A DNA stretch of 64,000 bases from Rusavskia elegans (taxonomy: Eukaryota; Ascomycota; Lecanoromycetes; Teloschistales; Teloschistaceae): NCBI GenBank assembly GCA_011316305.1, contig SAUG01000087.1:1-64000 (forward strand), in the 5' to 3' direction. This document shows, piece after piece, positions 24,051-35,600 of the stretch. How positions within the stretch are numbered: the first letter of the stretch is position 1; each line of letters starts with the position of its first letter. The notes beneath the pieces were generated by a model. The model saw only the letters and a list, made by a program, of their open reading frames with translations. It did not search any database and was not told the DNA's origin. Made by a program: the position numbers and the translations under genes.

Positions 24051-25349
24051 ATGGCGCCACGAAACGACACGCCTCCTACCAGCACCACCAATGTCATACT
24101 CGGGGTAACCTTGAGCTTTGGGATCGTCGCGCTTGTGCTGGGGCTTTACTTCATATACAAAGCATACATGAGGTATTTGAAACATCAGCAGCACAATAAT
24201 CTTCAACCTCACCGAAGAAGTCAAAATCGGACGTCCGCACAGACATCCAGGGATAGGACATTACCGCAGAACAAACACCCGGATTCATGGCAAAGAAAGT
24301 CCGGTAACAGCAGTCTCCGACATAGGAAGCGGACAACGATTGACATGCGCGAGACAGAAAGAGACTATAGAAACGGCGATGCGACGAGTCCACCGAAAGA
24401 GACGAGGGACAGCTCGCGTGGACGGCGGATTGATCGTGGACAACGCACAGAGTCGATCCATGGGAAGCGTGTGAGAGGCATACCTCCTGCCTCTCGACCT
24501 CAAAGAGCATACCGGGAAAGACAGAAGTACGCACTCTTCTAGACCATGATTGAGAGCCATCAATTTGGAACAAAGCTGACACACTGCACAGCGGCCGTGC
24601 CCGGTCAGTTGGTCCGCCTCCATTCTCTGGCAGGCCTTATCAACCAGCAGGGCTCCAGAGCAACGGGCAGTACCCAGCCCAAGGACAATGGCCCAATGGA
24701 CATCGCAACTTCGACGCATTCCGGAACTCTTACCCAACACAGTTGCCCAGCGTAGCTGTTCCTCGCGGTCAGGATGCTTTCGGTGAGTAAAGTGGCAGTG
24801 CGGAGCCCCAGTAGACACGTTCCATCGCTAACAGCTAATTAACCCATAGAAGGTCAAGGCTGGACACGCGACAGTATGACGCATGAATGGCGTCCCAGGT
24901 CTGCGAACAGAACAACGCCAGCTACCATGCCGCCAATGAGTATGCCACAGCCACGAGAGGCAGCACACCTACATGCAGACTTTCCCAAACAACGTTTTGG
25001 AACACCATTGAATCCGGAATCAGAGCTATCACATCTCATCAGTGCTTTGGATACCGAGAGCCTTCATGACAGTCGCAATCAACGTGTAGAGCAGACAAAC
25101 GATGGTGCGCGCTCCTTTCAACCAGTCGAAGACAGACATGATAACAGATCGTCGACGAATGAGAGAGGAGGCTCTGACGAAGGTAGTGGGCATGATTCCT
25201 GGTCAGGAGGAAGCCGTGGTATCAGTGCCCTGGGTGAGCGTAGCCATCACCAGGCTCTGGCACAGGACAGCCCGAGAGCTGATGCCAATTATGGTGGCGA
25301 AGTCAAAAGAGGCGATGGAGATACTCCCGGGAGCAACTCAGGGCGTTGA
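24051..25349 (+). CDS. Single-span membrane protein with Arg/Gln/Pro-rich cytosolic tail, unknown
   Basis: Three exons: 24051-24526, 24592-24782 and 24850-25349, giving 388 residues; both introns have clear branch sites (GCTGAC, GCTAAC). A short outer segment (MAPRNDTPPTSTTN) is followed by one membrane span at about 14-40 (VILGVTLSFGIVALVLGLYF) and then a YKAYMRYLKH juxtamembrane stretch. The rest is charged and disordered: Arg/Ser-rich to about 160, Pro/Gln/Gly-rich in exon 2 (QPAGLQSNGQYPAQGQWPNG), then acidic/Ser-rich. No enzyme or binding domain is recognised. It may be a membrane-anchored scaffold. The splicing is well supported because both joins restore one continuous frame across stop codons. 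Confidence 0.6.
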
Positions 25350-25721
25350 TATGACTGGAGGACATCAAGGACCAGAGAAGGCCAACAACGAGACATGGTA
25401 AGGGAGGATTCTTCAGGATGGGCTTGATGAGAAGAACGCGGGGTTGGACTGAATTGTTGTAAAGTGGTTGCTGTAAAGAATCATGTCTCCAAGGCGTCTC
25501 CCAAAGGAAGGAACGAAGTGAAGTTGAGATTTCTCGGTGAATTTCCACGTCGATCCCGACCTAGAAATGCCAAGCAATGAATATGATGATGCCGACAGCT
25601 CCGTCGTCATACACAGCTCTGCGATCCATCCAGCCTCACCACAGCTCTCTCAGCTGTGACACAACCTGTCCTGATCGTTTGAGTCCAGAGGTAAAAGTCA
25701 ATACTCAAGAACCTTTTCGGA
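25350..25721. other. Intergenic region upstream of SNX41
   Basis: 372 bases with no gene. It should contain the Snx41 promoter and 5' UTR. Confidence 0.4.
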
Positions 25722-27916
25722 ATGTGGAATGATGAGGACAATAACCCGTATGGGTCATTCGACCGCCATACCTCTTCTCCGGATAGCCATCCTTCCAACC
25801 CTCGTAAGGCGGCCTTCATATCTACCTAGGCAGATCGTGGGTTGACACTCTTGCTAGAACAATCAGGATTTGAACGACCTATAACTCCGACCTCTGGAAC
25901 CTCTTCACCTACCAATGAGCCTCCAGAATTCGTCTCAAGACCCCGAGACCTGAGCGACGATGATGAGGACAATTACGCCCAGCAACGAAGCGGACAGATG
26001 CCGAGGAAAAAGGGCGGGTACGATAGCCGGATCGAACAGATCCTGTATGAAAATCCAGATCTGCAGATCCTGATCACCGACGCCGGCAAAAGTCATGAAA
26101 GCGGTGGAAGCTACATTGTCTATACAATAAGGACAGGTGTATGCTGTAACGCACATTGCGGAATACATCAACAGGAGCCGCTGATGCTCTCTAGGATTTG
26201 GAGGTTCGAAGACGGTATTCCGAGTTCCACTCTCTACGCTCTACCCTCGTCAATCTACACCCGACCCTCGTAATCCCCCCAATCCCGGAAAAGCACTCAA
26301 TGGCCGACTATGCGGCTAAGCCGACCAAGGCGAAAGAAGACGTCGCCATCATCGATCTTCGCAAACGCATGCTTACCATGTTTCTCAATCGTTGCCGGAA
26401 AATGAGGGACGTTCGGGAAGATGGCGTCTGGTGGAGATTTCTCGATCCCAACGCAAGCTGGGTGAGTTCCAAGGATAAGCTTCCTCCAAGGATTTCTAAT
26501 CAACCGTATGTAGAGCGAGGTCCTGCATTCCCATCCTGTGGCTTCGATACCAAAAAGCATCATGAAAGCCCCGCCCCTAGATCCCTCCAACCCAACTCCC
26601 GCCCATCAATGGCTTCCTGTCCCATCAGCTTCGGCCAAACTCCGATCTGTTTCCCGTACAAACTCATCGGGTACTCCCATGTCCCCTCCGCAGCAATCTT
26701 TCATGGCCTCTAGTGCAGCACATACTATACCGGCCCCGCAGCTTTACAGTCGTTTCCCTCCCTCTTCGCAGAATCTCTCTGAACAAGAGCTCGATCCCTA
26801 TTTCAACAGTTTCGAATCCAATACCAGAGATCTTGAGACGCTGTTGCAAGGGAATATCGAGAAAGTGAACCGCCGGACCTTGACGCATTTGTCGGCATTG
26901 TCGACCGATATGGCCGAGCTTGGAGCCCGATACAATGGTTTCTCTTTATCCGAGCAATCAGCCACGGTGGCTGCAGCAATAGAGCGAGTAGGGCAGGCTG
27001 TGGATTCGTCGTACATTGCTACCGAGGAGCTGTCGTCATCCCTGGGGGCGAGTTTCGCGGAACCGATGCGGGAAAGCGCACAGTTCGCGAGCGTAGTGCG
27101 GAGCGTGCTGAGGTATCGGATCATGAAACGGATACAACAGGAAATGACCAAGGACGAGTTGCACAGCAAAAGGAATCTGCTCGAATCGTTAGAGCGAAGC
27201 GAAATGGAAGCCAAAAGGATCGAGCAGTATCTGAGTGGCTCGACAACCCCGGGCTCTCCCCCCAAACGTTCCACATCCACAGCTTCGGCACGGAGCGGCA
27301 GATCGGAGACCGTCCCAAGTACAAGACGAGAGGGAAGTAACGAAGACGTTGAATCCGTCGACTCGGATTTCCCACCCACGCATGGCAACGGGCCAGGCTC
27401 ACCGCCGTCACCATCTCAAGGTGCACCGGAGCAAGATGCTCATTCGCCTAGCAAAACCCATCGAAAGAGCCAAAGCGGCGGTTTCGTTGCCCAGAAGATA
27501 CTTGGACGGATCAGCCACGCGATCCACGGGGTCGTCGATGTTGACCCGGAGCGCACGCGACGAGACACGATTGGGAAGACTAAGGAGAGCCTTGTACAAG
27601 TATGGGATTTCCCCGCGTCAACTTTGCAGCCCGATGAATGACTGATATGCACTCAGCTCGAACAAGCGCTTGAAGCGTCGGAGAAAGATGTGAAAGACGC
27701 CAGCGCGAGTGTTCTGAAGGATCTGAAGCGCTTCCAGTTGGAAAAAGAGGATGATCTGAGAAAATACATGGTAAGAAGCAAGATTTGAGTGGTCAAGGTT
27801 GGTTGCTTATAGCCGCGCAGATGGCATATGCCCGGTGTCATATCCACTGGGCCAAGCGGAACGTCGAAACATGGCGAGAAGCCAAAGAAGAAGTCAACAA
27901 GATTGATGTTCGGTAG
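25722..27916 (+). CDS. snx41: Sorting nexin Snx41 (PX-BAR)
   Basis: Six exons: 25722-25803, 25867-26138, 26195-26461, 26514-27599, 27657-27770 and 27821-27916, giving 638 residues. The start MWNDEDNNPYGSFDR matches the N-terminus I know for fungal Snx41. The PX domain (about 70-190) includes RRRYSEF at about 121 and PPIPEKHSMADY, which make the phosphoinositide pocket. A Ser/Pro linker follows, then a BAR-like helical domain from about 245 to the end (LSEQELDPYFNSFE, RIEQYL, KTKESLVQLEQALE, AYARCHIHWAKRN). A Ser-rich insert with acidic SVDSDFPPTHG interrupts it at about 480-560. It works with Snx4/Snx42 in endosome-to-Golgi retrieval and autophagy-related sorting. Confidence 0.96.
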
Positions 27917-28758
27917 GATCCCAAGATGGGACGCTCGATGATGGGAAGCCGACAAACACAGTGGCACTCTGAAACTCGTAGAGCAGTAATGCAGGAAGCA
28001 TCTTATCACGCTTCCATTCGTAGCGATATAAGCTTGATAACTCGGCGCAGGGACAGAGCAGGAAATCGCTGCCCATACCACGGTGCAGAGTCCCTTCAGC
28101 ACGACACGTTGGGTGACGCAGACGCCCCTGCAGGGCTCACTGTATACAGTACGGGGTACAGCAAGGTAAGGTACGTAAGGTACGAAGATTAAGCTTAAAT
28201 CCCACTTTACGATTACGGCTTGGCATGGCCCGGAATAGTAAGGGGCACTGTTGCCCCCTCATCCCATGGACCATGATCCATCCCAAGATCAGAGTGCGTG
28301 TTCCCATCCCATCCAAGACCTTGGATTTTGCTATTATTCGGGACCTTTAGGAGTATCATCCGTGTCGCATCCCGAGGGCCAGCTATCTTATCCTGCTCAT
28401 CCCTCTTCAACTGCTCTGTGCGGTGGTGTGTGACCAAACACTGAGCGCGCCGGCTATTTTCAGCCATCAACAAGGGGTTTCCAGCTTTACTTCCCCCGGC
28501 AACTTGCATTGCGGCTGCTCCCTAATTCCTCGACATCACCACTCCACCATTCTTTGCCATCTTGACAACAGGCACCGCTATTACGACCTATTGACTCACT
28601 CCTTCATCTCAACATCCACAGCGTCTCGACTTTGACCGGAAGTACCTCGATGGCTGGCTGCTTACCGCTGGGCGCCCATCCTTTCACCTTCATTTGAGAG
28701 TATACCACTCGATTTTCCGGACATTTACCTCGATTCTTAATACAACTATCAACTCATA
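27917..28758. other. Intergenic region between SNX41 and the DFG5-like gene
   Basis: 842 bases without a gene. It contains a 9-base unit TAAGGTACG repeated head to tail at 28167-28184, and a pyrimidine-rich stretch over the last 250 bases that looks like a 5' leader. Confidence 0.45.
28167..28184. repeat. TAAGGTACG tandem pair
   Basis: Two exact adjacent copies of a 9-base unit. The core TAAGGTAC recurs at 38133 and 38243 in another intergenic gap. Confidence 0.8.
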
Positions 28759-30321
28759 ATGTTATTCCTCAACTCAAGATCGCCCTGCCTGGCGCTCTTG
28801 GGTACTTTGCTTGCCAGCACTCAAGTGGCGTCGGCCATACAGCTGGATCTCGGGAGCACTCGTATGTCGGGCCTTGTTACTCCGCGCGCGGCCTCTCGAG
28901 AATAAATGCTAATCCTCGCTGATGTCCAGAATCCATTAAGAATGCCGCATCCACCATCGCCTATGGTATGATGTCTTACTACAAAGGCAACCTTACAGGC
29001 CAGACGGTTGGCCTGCTGCCACAACCCTACTATTGGTGGGAAGCGGGTGCAATGTTCGACCAGATGGTTCACTACTGGTATTACACTGGCGACACTACGT
29101 ACAACGACGTAGTCACCCAGGGTCTTCTCGCTCAAATCTCCCCCGACAAAGACTTTATGCCGAGTAACCAGACCTTAACAGAGGTAAGCCTCTACTTCAT
29201 CCAGCGGACGATGGACATAGCTCACCCTTGAAGGGCAACGATGATCAAGCTTTCTGGGCTTTTGCCGCAATGTCCGCTACTGAATTGAATTTCCCGGATC
29301 CTTCGAGGGAAGACGTGTCGTGGCTTGCGCTCGCTCAAGCTGTCTTCAACGAGCAAGCTTCTCGGTGGGAAACCACTACCTGTGGCGGCGGCCTTCGGTG
29401 GCAAATCTTTAGCTGGAACAAAGGCTATGAATACAAGAACAGTATCTCCAATGGGTGTTTCTTTCAGCTTGCCGCGCGTCTGGCTAGATATACGGGGAAT
29501 CAGACGTACGCCGACTGGGCAATCAAAACTTGGAACTGGATGGAGAGTACCCCTCTGGTTACGCCTCAATACAACATATATGACGGTGTCGATATGCGAG
29601 ACAATTGCACCAAGCCTATTCCGTTGGAATGGACATATAACATCGGGACCTTCTTGATGGGCGCCGCGAATCTGTACAACTATGTAAGTAATGGCTGCGG
29701 GGCGCCTTTTCTTGGTGGGCTAACAACGGTCAGACCGACGGCGATCCTACCTGGCGGAGGGTTACTGAGGGTATGCTCAACGGCACTAAAGTGTTTTTCC
29801 CTGCCTCACTTGGAGGCAACATCATGCAAGAGGTAGCTTGCGAACCGCAGCAGAGCTGCAACTACGACCAGCCGTCCTTCAAGGCCTATCTTTCTCGCTG
29901 GATGGCTGCAACGACGCAGCTTGCCCCTTTTTCGAAAGACTTCATCATGCCGAAATTGCAAGCGTCAGCCGCAGGTGCTGCCAAGCAATGCTCCGGCGCA
30001 CCCAACGGTGGTACAACATGTGGGAGAACCTGGAACACAGCCACCTGGGATGGCAAATTAGGAGTTGGTGAAGAGATGTCTGCATTGAGCGTCATCCAGG
30101 CGAACTTGATCTCGAAAGTGGCTCCACCTGTCACAGCAGACAAAGGAGGGACGAGTAAATCTGATCCATTAGCTGGGACCGATACCAGCAGTGCGGAATC
30201 GAGCGATCCTTTGCTGACGAGATCAATCACAATGGGTGACAGGGCTGGAGCTGGGATCCTTACCACGATCGTTCTTGGAGGTCTACTTGGGTCAACCTGG
30301 TGGATGAGTTTTGGTAGCTAA
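28759..30321 (+). CDS. Dfg5/Dcw1-type GPI-anchored GH76 alpha-1,6-mannanase-like protein
   Basis: Four exons: 28759-28861, 28930-29183, 29234-29683 and 29734-30321, giving 464 residues. A signal peptide spans residues 1-27 ([17 protein letters not shown]). The GH76 alpha/alpha-barrel shows [20 protein letters not shown], the paired-Asp motif GNDDQAFW (Asp near 122-123) that is the catalytic pair in the family, and [19 protein letters not shown]. The C-terminus has a Ser-rich spacer and a hydrophobic tail ([17 protein letters not shown]) fitting GPI attachment. Dfg5 and Dcw1 are thought to transfer GPI glycoproteins from the membrane to wall glucan. The enzyme should be extracellular at the plasma membrane. 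Confidence 0.93.
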
Positions 30322-31180
30322 TTCCCTGAAAAACTTGTCAATATGGGTATACGGCGTCTTGGGTGGGTCCTCTTCGCTGCATGATCTTGGGTATGGACGT
30401 CGCGATGACATACAGTCGGAGGCTTGGATTGGCCTGGGAAGGGTATCTCCCCCGACGGCATCGGGTTTTCAATTCACAACGAGCATTGTCCCAACTTCGG
30501 CGTCAAGCAGGGTGGTATCTGAGTATTTCTGCGATGGACGGTCAATCGTGGAACCTGAACCGCTTTGGCTGGAATCCAAAAACTCTGCATACTTTCCATT
30601 TTGTTTGAAGATGTAACGTTAAATCTTTTGAATTCAGGTCTGGACTGAAGATAATTGGCTTTCGATTACTATCCTACGCGCTGGTTGGGTCTCCGATTTG
30701 GCTGGCAGTCGAGGTATCGAATGCCCAACCCACCAGTCGAAGGGATATATGTACGGTACATAGGATGTGATCTCCGTGCACATGATCTGCAATGCCATTT
30801 CACCCTTTGTTGTTTGAGCTACAGCCAACACCGAAAGCACAGCATGCTTCTGTGCCACAGCTACCAAACCATTACAACGCAAAAGCTGGCTAGGTCACCT
30901 GGACGGACGAAGCGCGAACAGCGCGATAGTTTTGAGTGAGTGTATCAAGATTCAAGCCGACGCCTCCGGTGCGCTTCATGTTTCAGTAGCTGCGGTCCAT
31001 CTCCTGCAGACTACCTGCTTATGCCCAATTCACTCATGTCTTCTTCTTCTTGTCAATTGCAATTTGCCTCTAGCTCCTCTACTGTTATCAGCCTTCATTT
31101 GCTTGCTTCCTTTCCCTCGGGAAGCTTGTGCTTGTGCTTGTGGACATTTCTTCGAATATCATCAATTCCACGTAGTCACA
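30322..31180. other. Gene-free stretch
   Basis: 859 bases between two same-strand genes. Only short overlapping ORFs; the last 150 bases are pyrimidine-rich and end directly at an ATG, as in a leader. Confidence 0.4.
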
Positions 31181-32179
31181 ATGAGTAAGAACACCATTTC
31201 CAACCTTTCTTTCCTCTTTCTTCCTTTTCTGGGCCTCTGCAGTGGGATCGAACAGCGCCAGACCACATCCTCATCATTCTCTGTCCCAACCTTCCGATAC
31301 GGATATTACTCGGACATATATCCAACAGGCGCGGTGGCCACGACTTCGATGGCGAGCCCGAAGACAGTCAATAGCACTTCCACAACTGGGAGTGGAGAGC
31401 AAACTGGTCCTTATGGGCCAGTTGGTGTAAGCCAGGAAGAGGCCTTGATCGCTTCAATGTGCCAGCCCATCAATACGACCAATCAACCAGACCTGAACTT
31501 TCCTTGCAACAAAATCATTCTCTTCGAGGCTTCTTGTCTTTATGGGCAAAACTATGAGGAGCTCTTGAAGACTTATGTCAATGGCAGCCCTGCAACTCCG
31601 ATTCGATCGGGCAAGGACCAATCCAAATGTTTTTGCGCGGACACTGGACCCGGGCCAGATTACTGGCAAAATTCGGTCCAGTACGTTGCAGCCTTGATTT
31701 CCTAGCTGTCTATGTCCATTGACCATTGAGCTGACGGGTGCACCCAATACAGTTGCTCGGAATGCCGTCGTCTTCACGGAGCTTCGGCTAAGAATGTTGA
31801 TAGCTTCGCACCTGCTGGGCAGATCAGAGCATTTTCTGCCGCTTACTGCGCTCAGCCCTCATCGAATGCCGCGGCTCTGATGGACTTTGTCACTCTCTGG
31901 AGTTCTACCGACGCAATCGACTTGGGTACGAGCACAGGCGGCCCCGATGTGCTGGGGAGTAGTACCGATGTGAGCCTGTATACTCGTTCAGCTACAACCA
32001 CAGCGGCTACGTCCACCATGCAAGCGACAGGGAGCACCGTCTCTACTTCAGAAACAAGCGCAGGACAAGCCAGTCAGACTGGAAGTGCTGCATCGACAGC
32101 CTCAAGCTGTGGAACGGAGGCTGTAGCGATTGCTAGAATGCTCGGAGTGGTCTTGCTGGCGGTAAAGTGCTTTCTATAG
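31181..32179 (+). CDS. Secreted Cys-rich, Ser/Thr-rich protein, probably GPI-anchored
   Basis: Two exons: 31181-31680 and 31753-32179, 308 residues. A signal peptide lies at 1-23 (ISNLSFLFLPFLGLCSG). Mature residues hold a spaced set of Cys (MCQP, FPCNK, EASCLYG, KCFCAD, HCSECRRLHG, AYCAQP). The CxC followed by CxxCxxxHG pattern is something I recall from several secreted ascomycete proteins. A Ser/Thr-rich region with repeated T-S-T-A units follows from about 230, ending in a hydrophobic stretch (MLGVVLLAVKCFL) compatible with GPI processing. The intron is supported because it joins the Cys of exon 1 directly to the HCSEC motif. The function is unknown; a wall or surface role is inferred from the architecture. 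Confidence 0.75.
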
Positions 32180-32632
32180 AGCGTGATGGCAGAGGTCGGC
32201 GCTAGCAATCTGAGCGAGGAGTCGGGCGGGGGGTTCACGTTGGGTCTGTTGGATGGCGAGTTATCTGCGTATATAATGAATGAACGGTTTGCATGCAACA
32301 AGAGCTGTTGAAGTGAAATCTCGACCTGTCGACGTCAGTTGTATTTACGGAGTACTGCATGGAGTAAGTCAGGAACGTCTCCCCTGGACATCCGTTACGT
32401 CGGTCTTGGCACCTAGAACAAGCGAGGCCCATACGTAGTACATATGTAATTCTACATACCGTATGTAAGACTTTCCAAGAGCCCACACCGCATCGCTTTA
32501 CATTGTGGTATGCATATTTCAATCACCTTCTGATCATCCTCGTAGCCTACTCATACGCGTAATTTACTCCTGCCTCTTGTATCGCTGTCATAACTCCCAC
32601 CGCTCCTTCACCGAATCCCAGCCTTATTTCCT
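32180..32632. other. Intergenic region / 5' region of the deubiquitinase gene
   Basis: 453 bases. A TA-rich patch with repeated TACGTA/CATATG-like words lies near 32400-32470. It may contain a short first coding exon of the next gene, which I could not identify. Confidence 0.4.
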
Positions 32633-35600
32633 TTGGGAAGTAAGGCCTACTACATCATCACCACGTCTTCCCACAAGAAGCGAAAGCTCTCTCCACCATA
32701 CCAAGCAGAAACTCTGTTTCCAGCACCATCCCCTACTGTTAATGACCCGACCTCGCCCGCTCACCACTCCCTGTCTTCCCCACCGGCGCCTTTCCAACGC
32801 GAACTGCCTGTCAACGCCACTTCATCCCCAACACCCTTGGGCCTTGTGTATCAACATCCTGCTTTCGAACAAGCGACCGTAGACGGTTCATCAATCCCCG
32901 AGTTCTCAAGTACCGCCGCCAGCTCGCCTAGCGCTGCTTGTGCCCATTTGACTATCGAGAACGAAGGACTGCAAGAGCTGAACCCTACACTGGACACTGT
33001 TAGCTCGAAAGGGAGACTGAATTCTTTGTCCACAGCTGAGGCGAGGAGCTGGCCCTCCTTGTCCGCCCGATCGTCCTCGCCAGCAAAAAGGTTGGCGTCG
33101 CAGATGGATGGGACTTCCAGCGGCAATGCGGCCGGCAGAACGGCCGATGATGTTGAGATGGAGGATACCCTTGCCCAAGACACCCCGGATCGACGCCCGA
33201 GCGGCTCACGAGAGCCTGCAAAAGCCCCGCGGAGGAAGTCTCTCAACCAGCAGAACCGGCACAGGAGGGAGATGTCTTTGGACCCATTAGCTACCGACTC
33301 TGTCCCAGCAGAAGGATCTTCGTTACCCGACAGATCACGCCCAACAAGCAGCGCTTTTCCCAATGGAGCTTACCATACTCCGCAACCTGGGGCGTCTACT
33401 ACTTTCACCAACCAAGGTGATGCTTCCACAGCACGACCTAGGTCGGGTGCAAGCGCCTCTGAAATCCCTTCGATAGACAACCAAATAGCCCGAGTAATGG
33501 ACCTAGTCACTCGCCCGTTGCAGGAGGGCCAAAAGGGATTCATCATATCATATCGATGGCTTAGCCGAGTGATGGCACGAGGTTCAAACCCTGACTTGGT
33601 AGCAAGATTCGGCAAAGAAGCGGCAGAAGGCCCAATTGGTCCTGTTGACAATAGCGGTACCGACATGGTGATAGATCAATCCATGAAGAATCTCAAAGAT
33701 GAAAAGGGCCAGAAATTCGTTCCACTCAGACCTGAGCTGTCTCTGGGCGAGGACTTTGAGATACTGCCGGAAGAAGCTTGGGACCTCATTGTCCGCTGGT
33801 ATGGATTAGCCCAAGGATCTCCAATCATCACACGGTACTGCCACAACACCAGTTCTAGTGACACGGTGGAGCACCTTCAATATGAGCTACGGCCGCCCTT
33901 ATTCACCGTCGTCAAAATTCCGGATACACGGAATGGCATGACGAAGCAGACGCTGGATGAGAGCGATGCGCTTCCAGTCAAAGTTCTGGCTAGTAGACAC
34001 AAATACTTCCAAAGCTTTCTTAAAGACGCCAAACAGAGAGCTCGAATCAATATCAAGACCAAGGTTCGTGTTTGGAGAATCTTGGTCGGACTGTCAAATG
34101 AAACGCAGAGCGGGATGATTACTCCAGCGCAATCTCGCAGCAGCTCTCCAGCCTTGAACACTGTTGCTACTCCTACCGCAGGCAACCATCTGATTCTGGA
34201 TGTGTCCACTTTCGCCGAGCTACAAACAGGCTCAGAGCGTGAGCTAATTGAAGCGAAAGACGAGACCGCCAACGAGAACTACAATGGCCATGTGACACTC
34301 GATACTGTAGGACTTGGTCAGGACAGTGTGATCGTACTTGAAGAGCAAATTGGTGGCCCTGCAGGTGGTGAGTGGGTAGCTGAAGCGGCAATCAATAAAG
34401 CCAAAGCATATGGAGTACCGCTCAGCATCACAAAGTCGGGAAACACCAAGGTCCAAAACAATCTCAAGACGCAGACGAACAACAGTAGAGCTGTCAGTCC
34501 AGCATCAGGCGGGATGATGACAAGAGGACGAGCTCGGAAAGATGGTCGAACTCGTGGCACCGTTGGCTTGAGCAATCTGGGGAATACCTGCTACATGAAT
34601 TCTGCCTTGCAGTGCATCCGCAGTTGCGAGGAGCTATCGATGTACTTCTTGCGTATGTCCCTCTTACCTATACATTTATGATATCTCCTTTAGACTGACT
34701 TTGGCCCTCCAGAGGACCATTACAAAAGAGAGCTCAACCCTAGTAATCCACTAGCACACAACGGAATGGTTGCCAAAGCTTACGCCACCCTCATTCGTGA
34801 GATGTACGGAGACGGTGGGTACGCCTTCGCGCCCAAATCATTCAAAAATGTCATCGGCAAGTATGGACCGTCGTTCTCAGGTTACGGACAGCAGGACTCT
34901 CAGGAGTTCCTTCTCTTTTTGCTGGACGGTTTACAGGAGGACCTCAACCGCATCCAGAAGAAGCCTTATATAGAGAAGCCTGACTCCACTGATGACATGG
35001 TCAACAATCCGGCTGCACTCAGACAGATGGCAGCCAAGTGCTGGGAGATCTACAAAGCTCGCAACGATTCGGTCATCACAGACCTCTTCGCCGGCATGTA
35101 CAAGTCCACCGTCGTCTGCCCCGCCTGCGACAAAGTCAGCATCATCTTCGATCCTTTCAATAACCTAACACTCCAACTGCCAATCGAGAATGTGTGGTCT
35201 CGCGACGTCGAGTATTACCCAGTACATTCTCGGCCTTTCAAGGTTAGCATCGATATCGACAAGAATTCGACTTTCAAAGCCTTGAAAGAACATATAGCCA
35301 ACAAAGTTGGCGCCGATGCTAAGAGGCTTATCGCTGGGGAGATCTATCGAAACAAGTTCTATAAGGTATTCAAAGATGGCGACACCATTGCTGAGGAGCG
35401 AATACAGGACAACGACGTCATCGTTATTTACGAGCTCGAGGACGTACCCACCAACTGGCCACGACCAAAGAAAGCGGGCCAGCAGAAAACTTCCTTCTAC
35501 GTCAATCACAATGCATCCGAAGAAGACCTACCAGACATGGATTCTCCGCAAGCGGACAGAATGCTCGTCACGGTGCATCACCGGCATACTCGCCCTGGTC

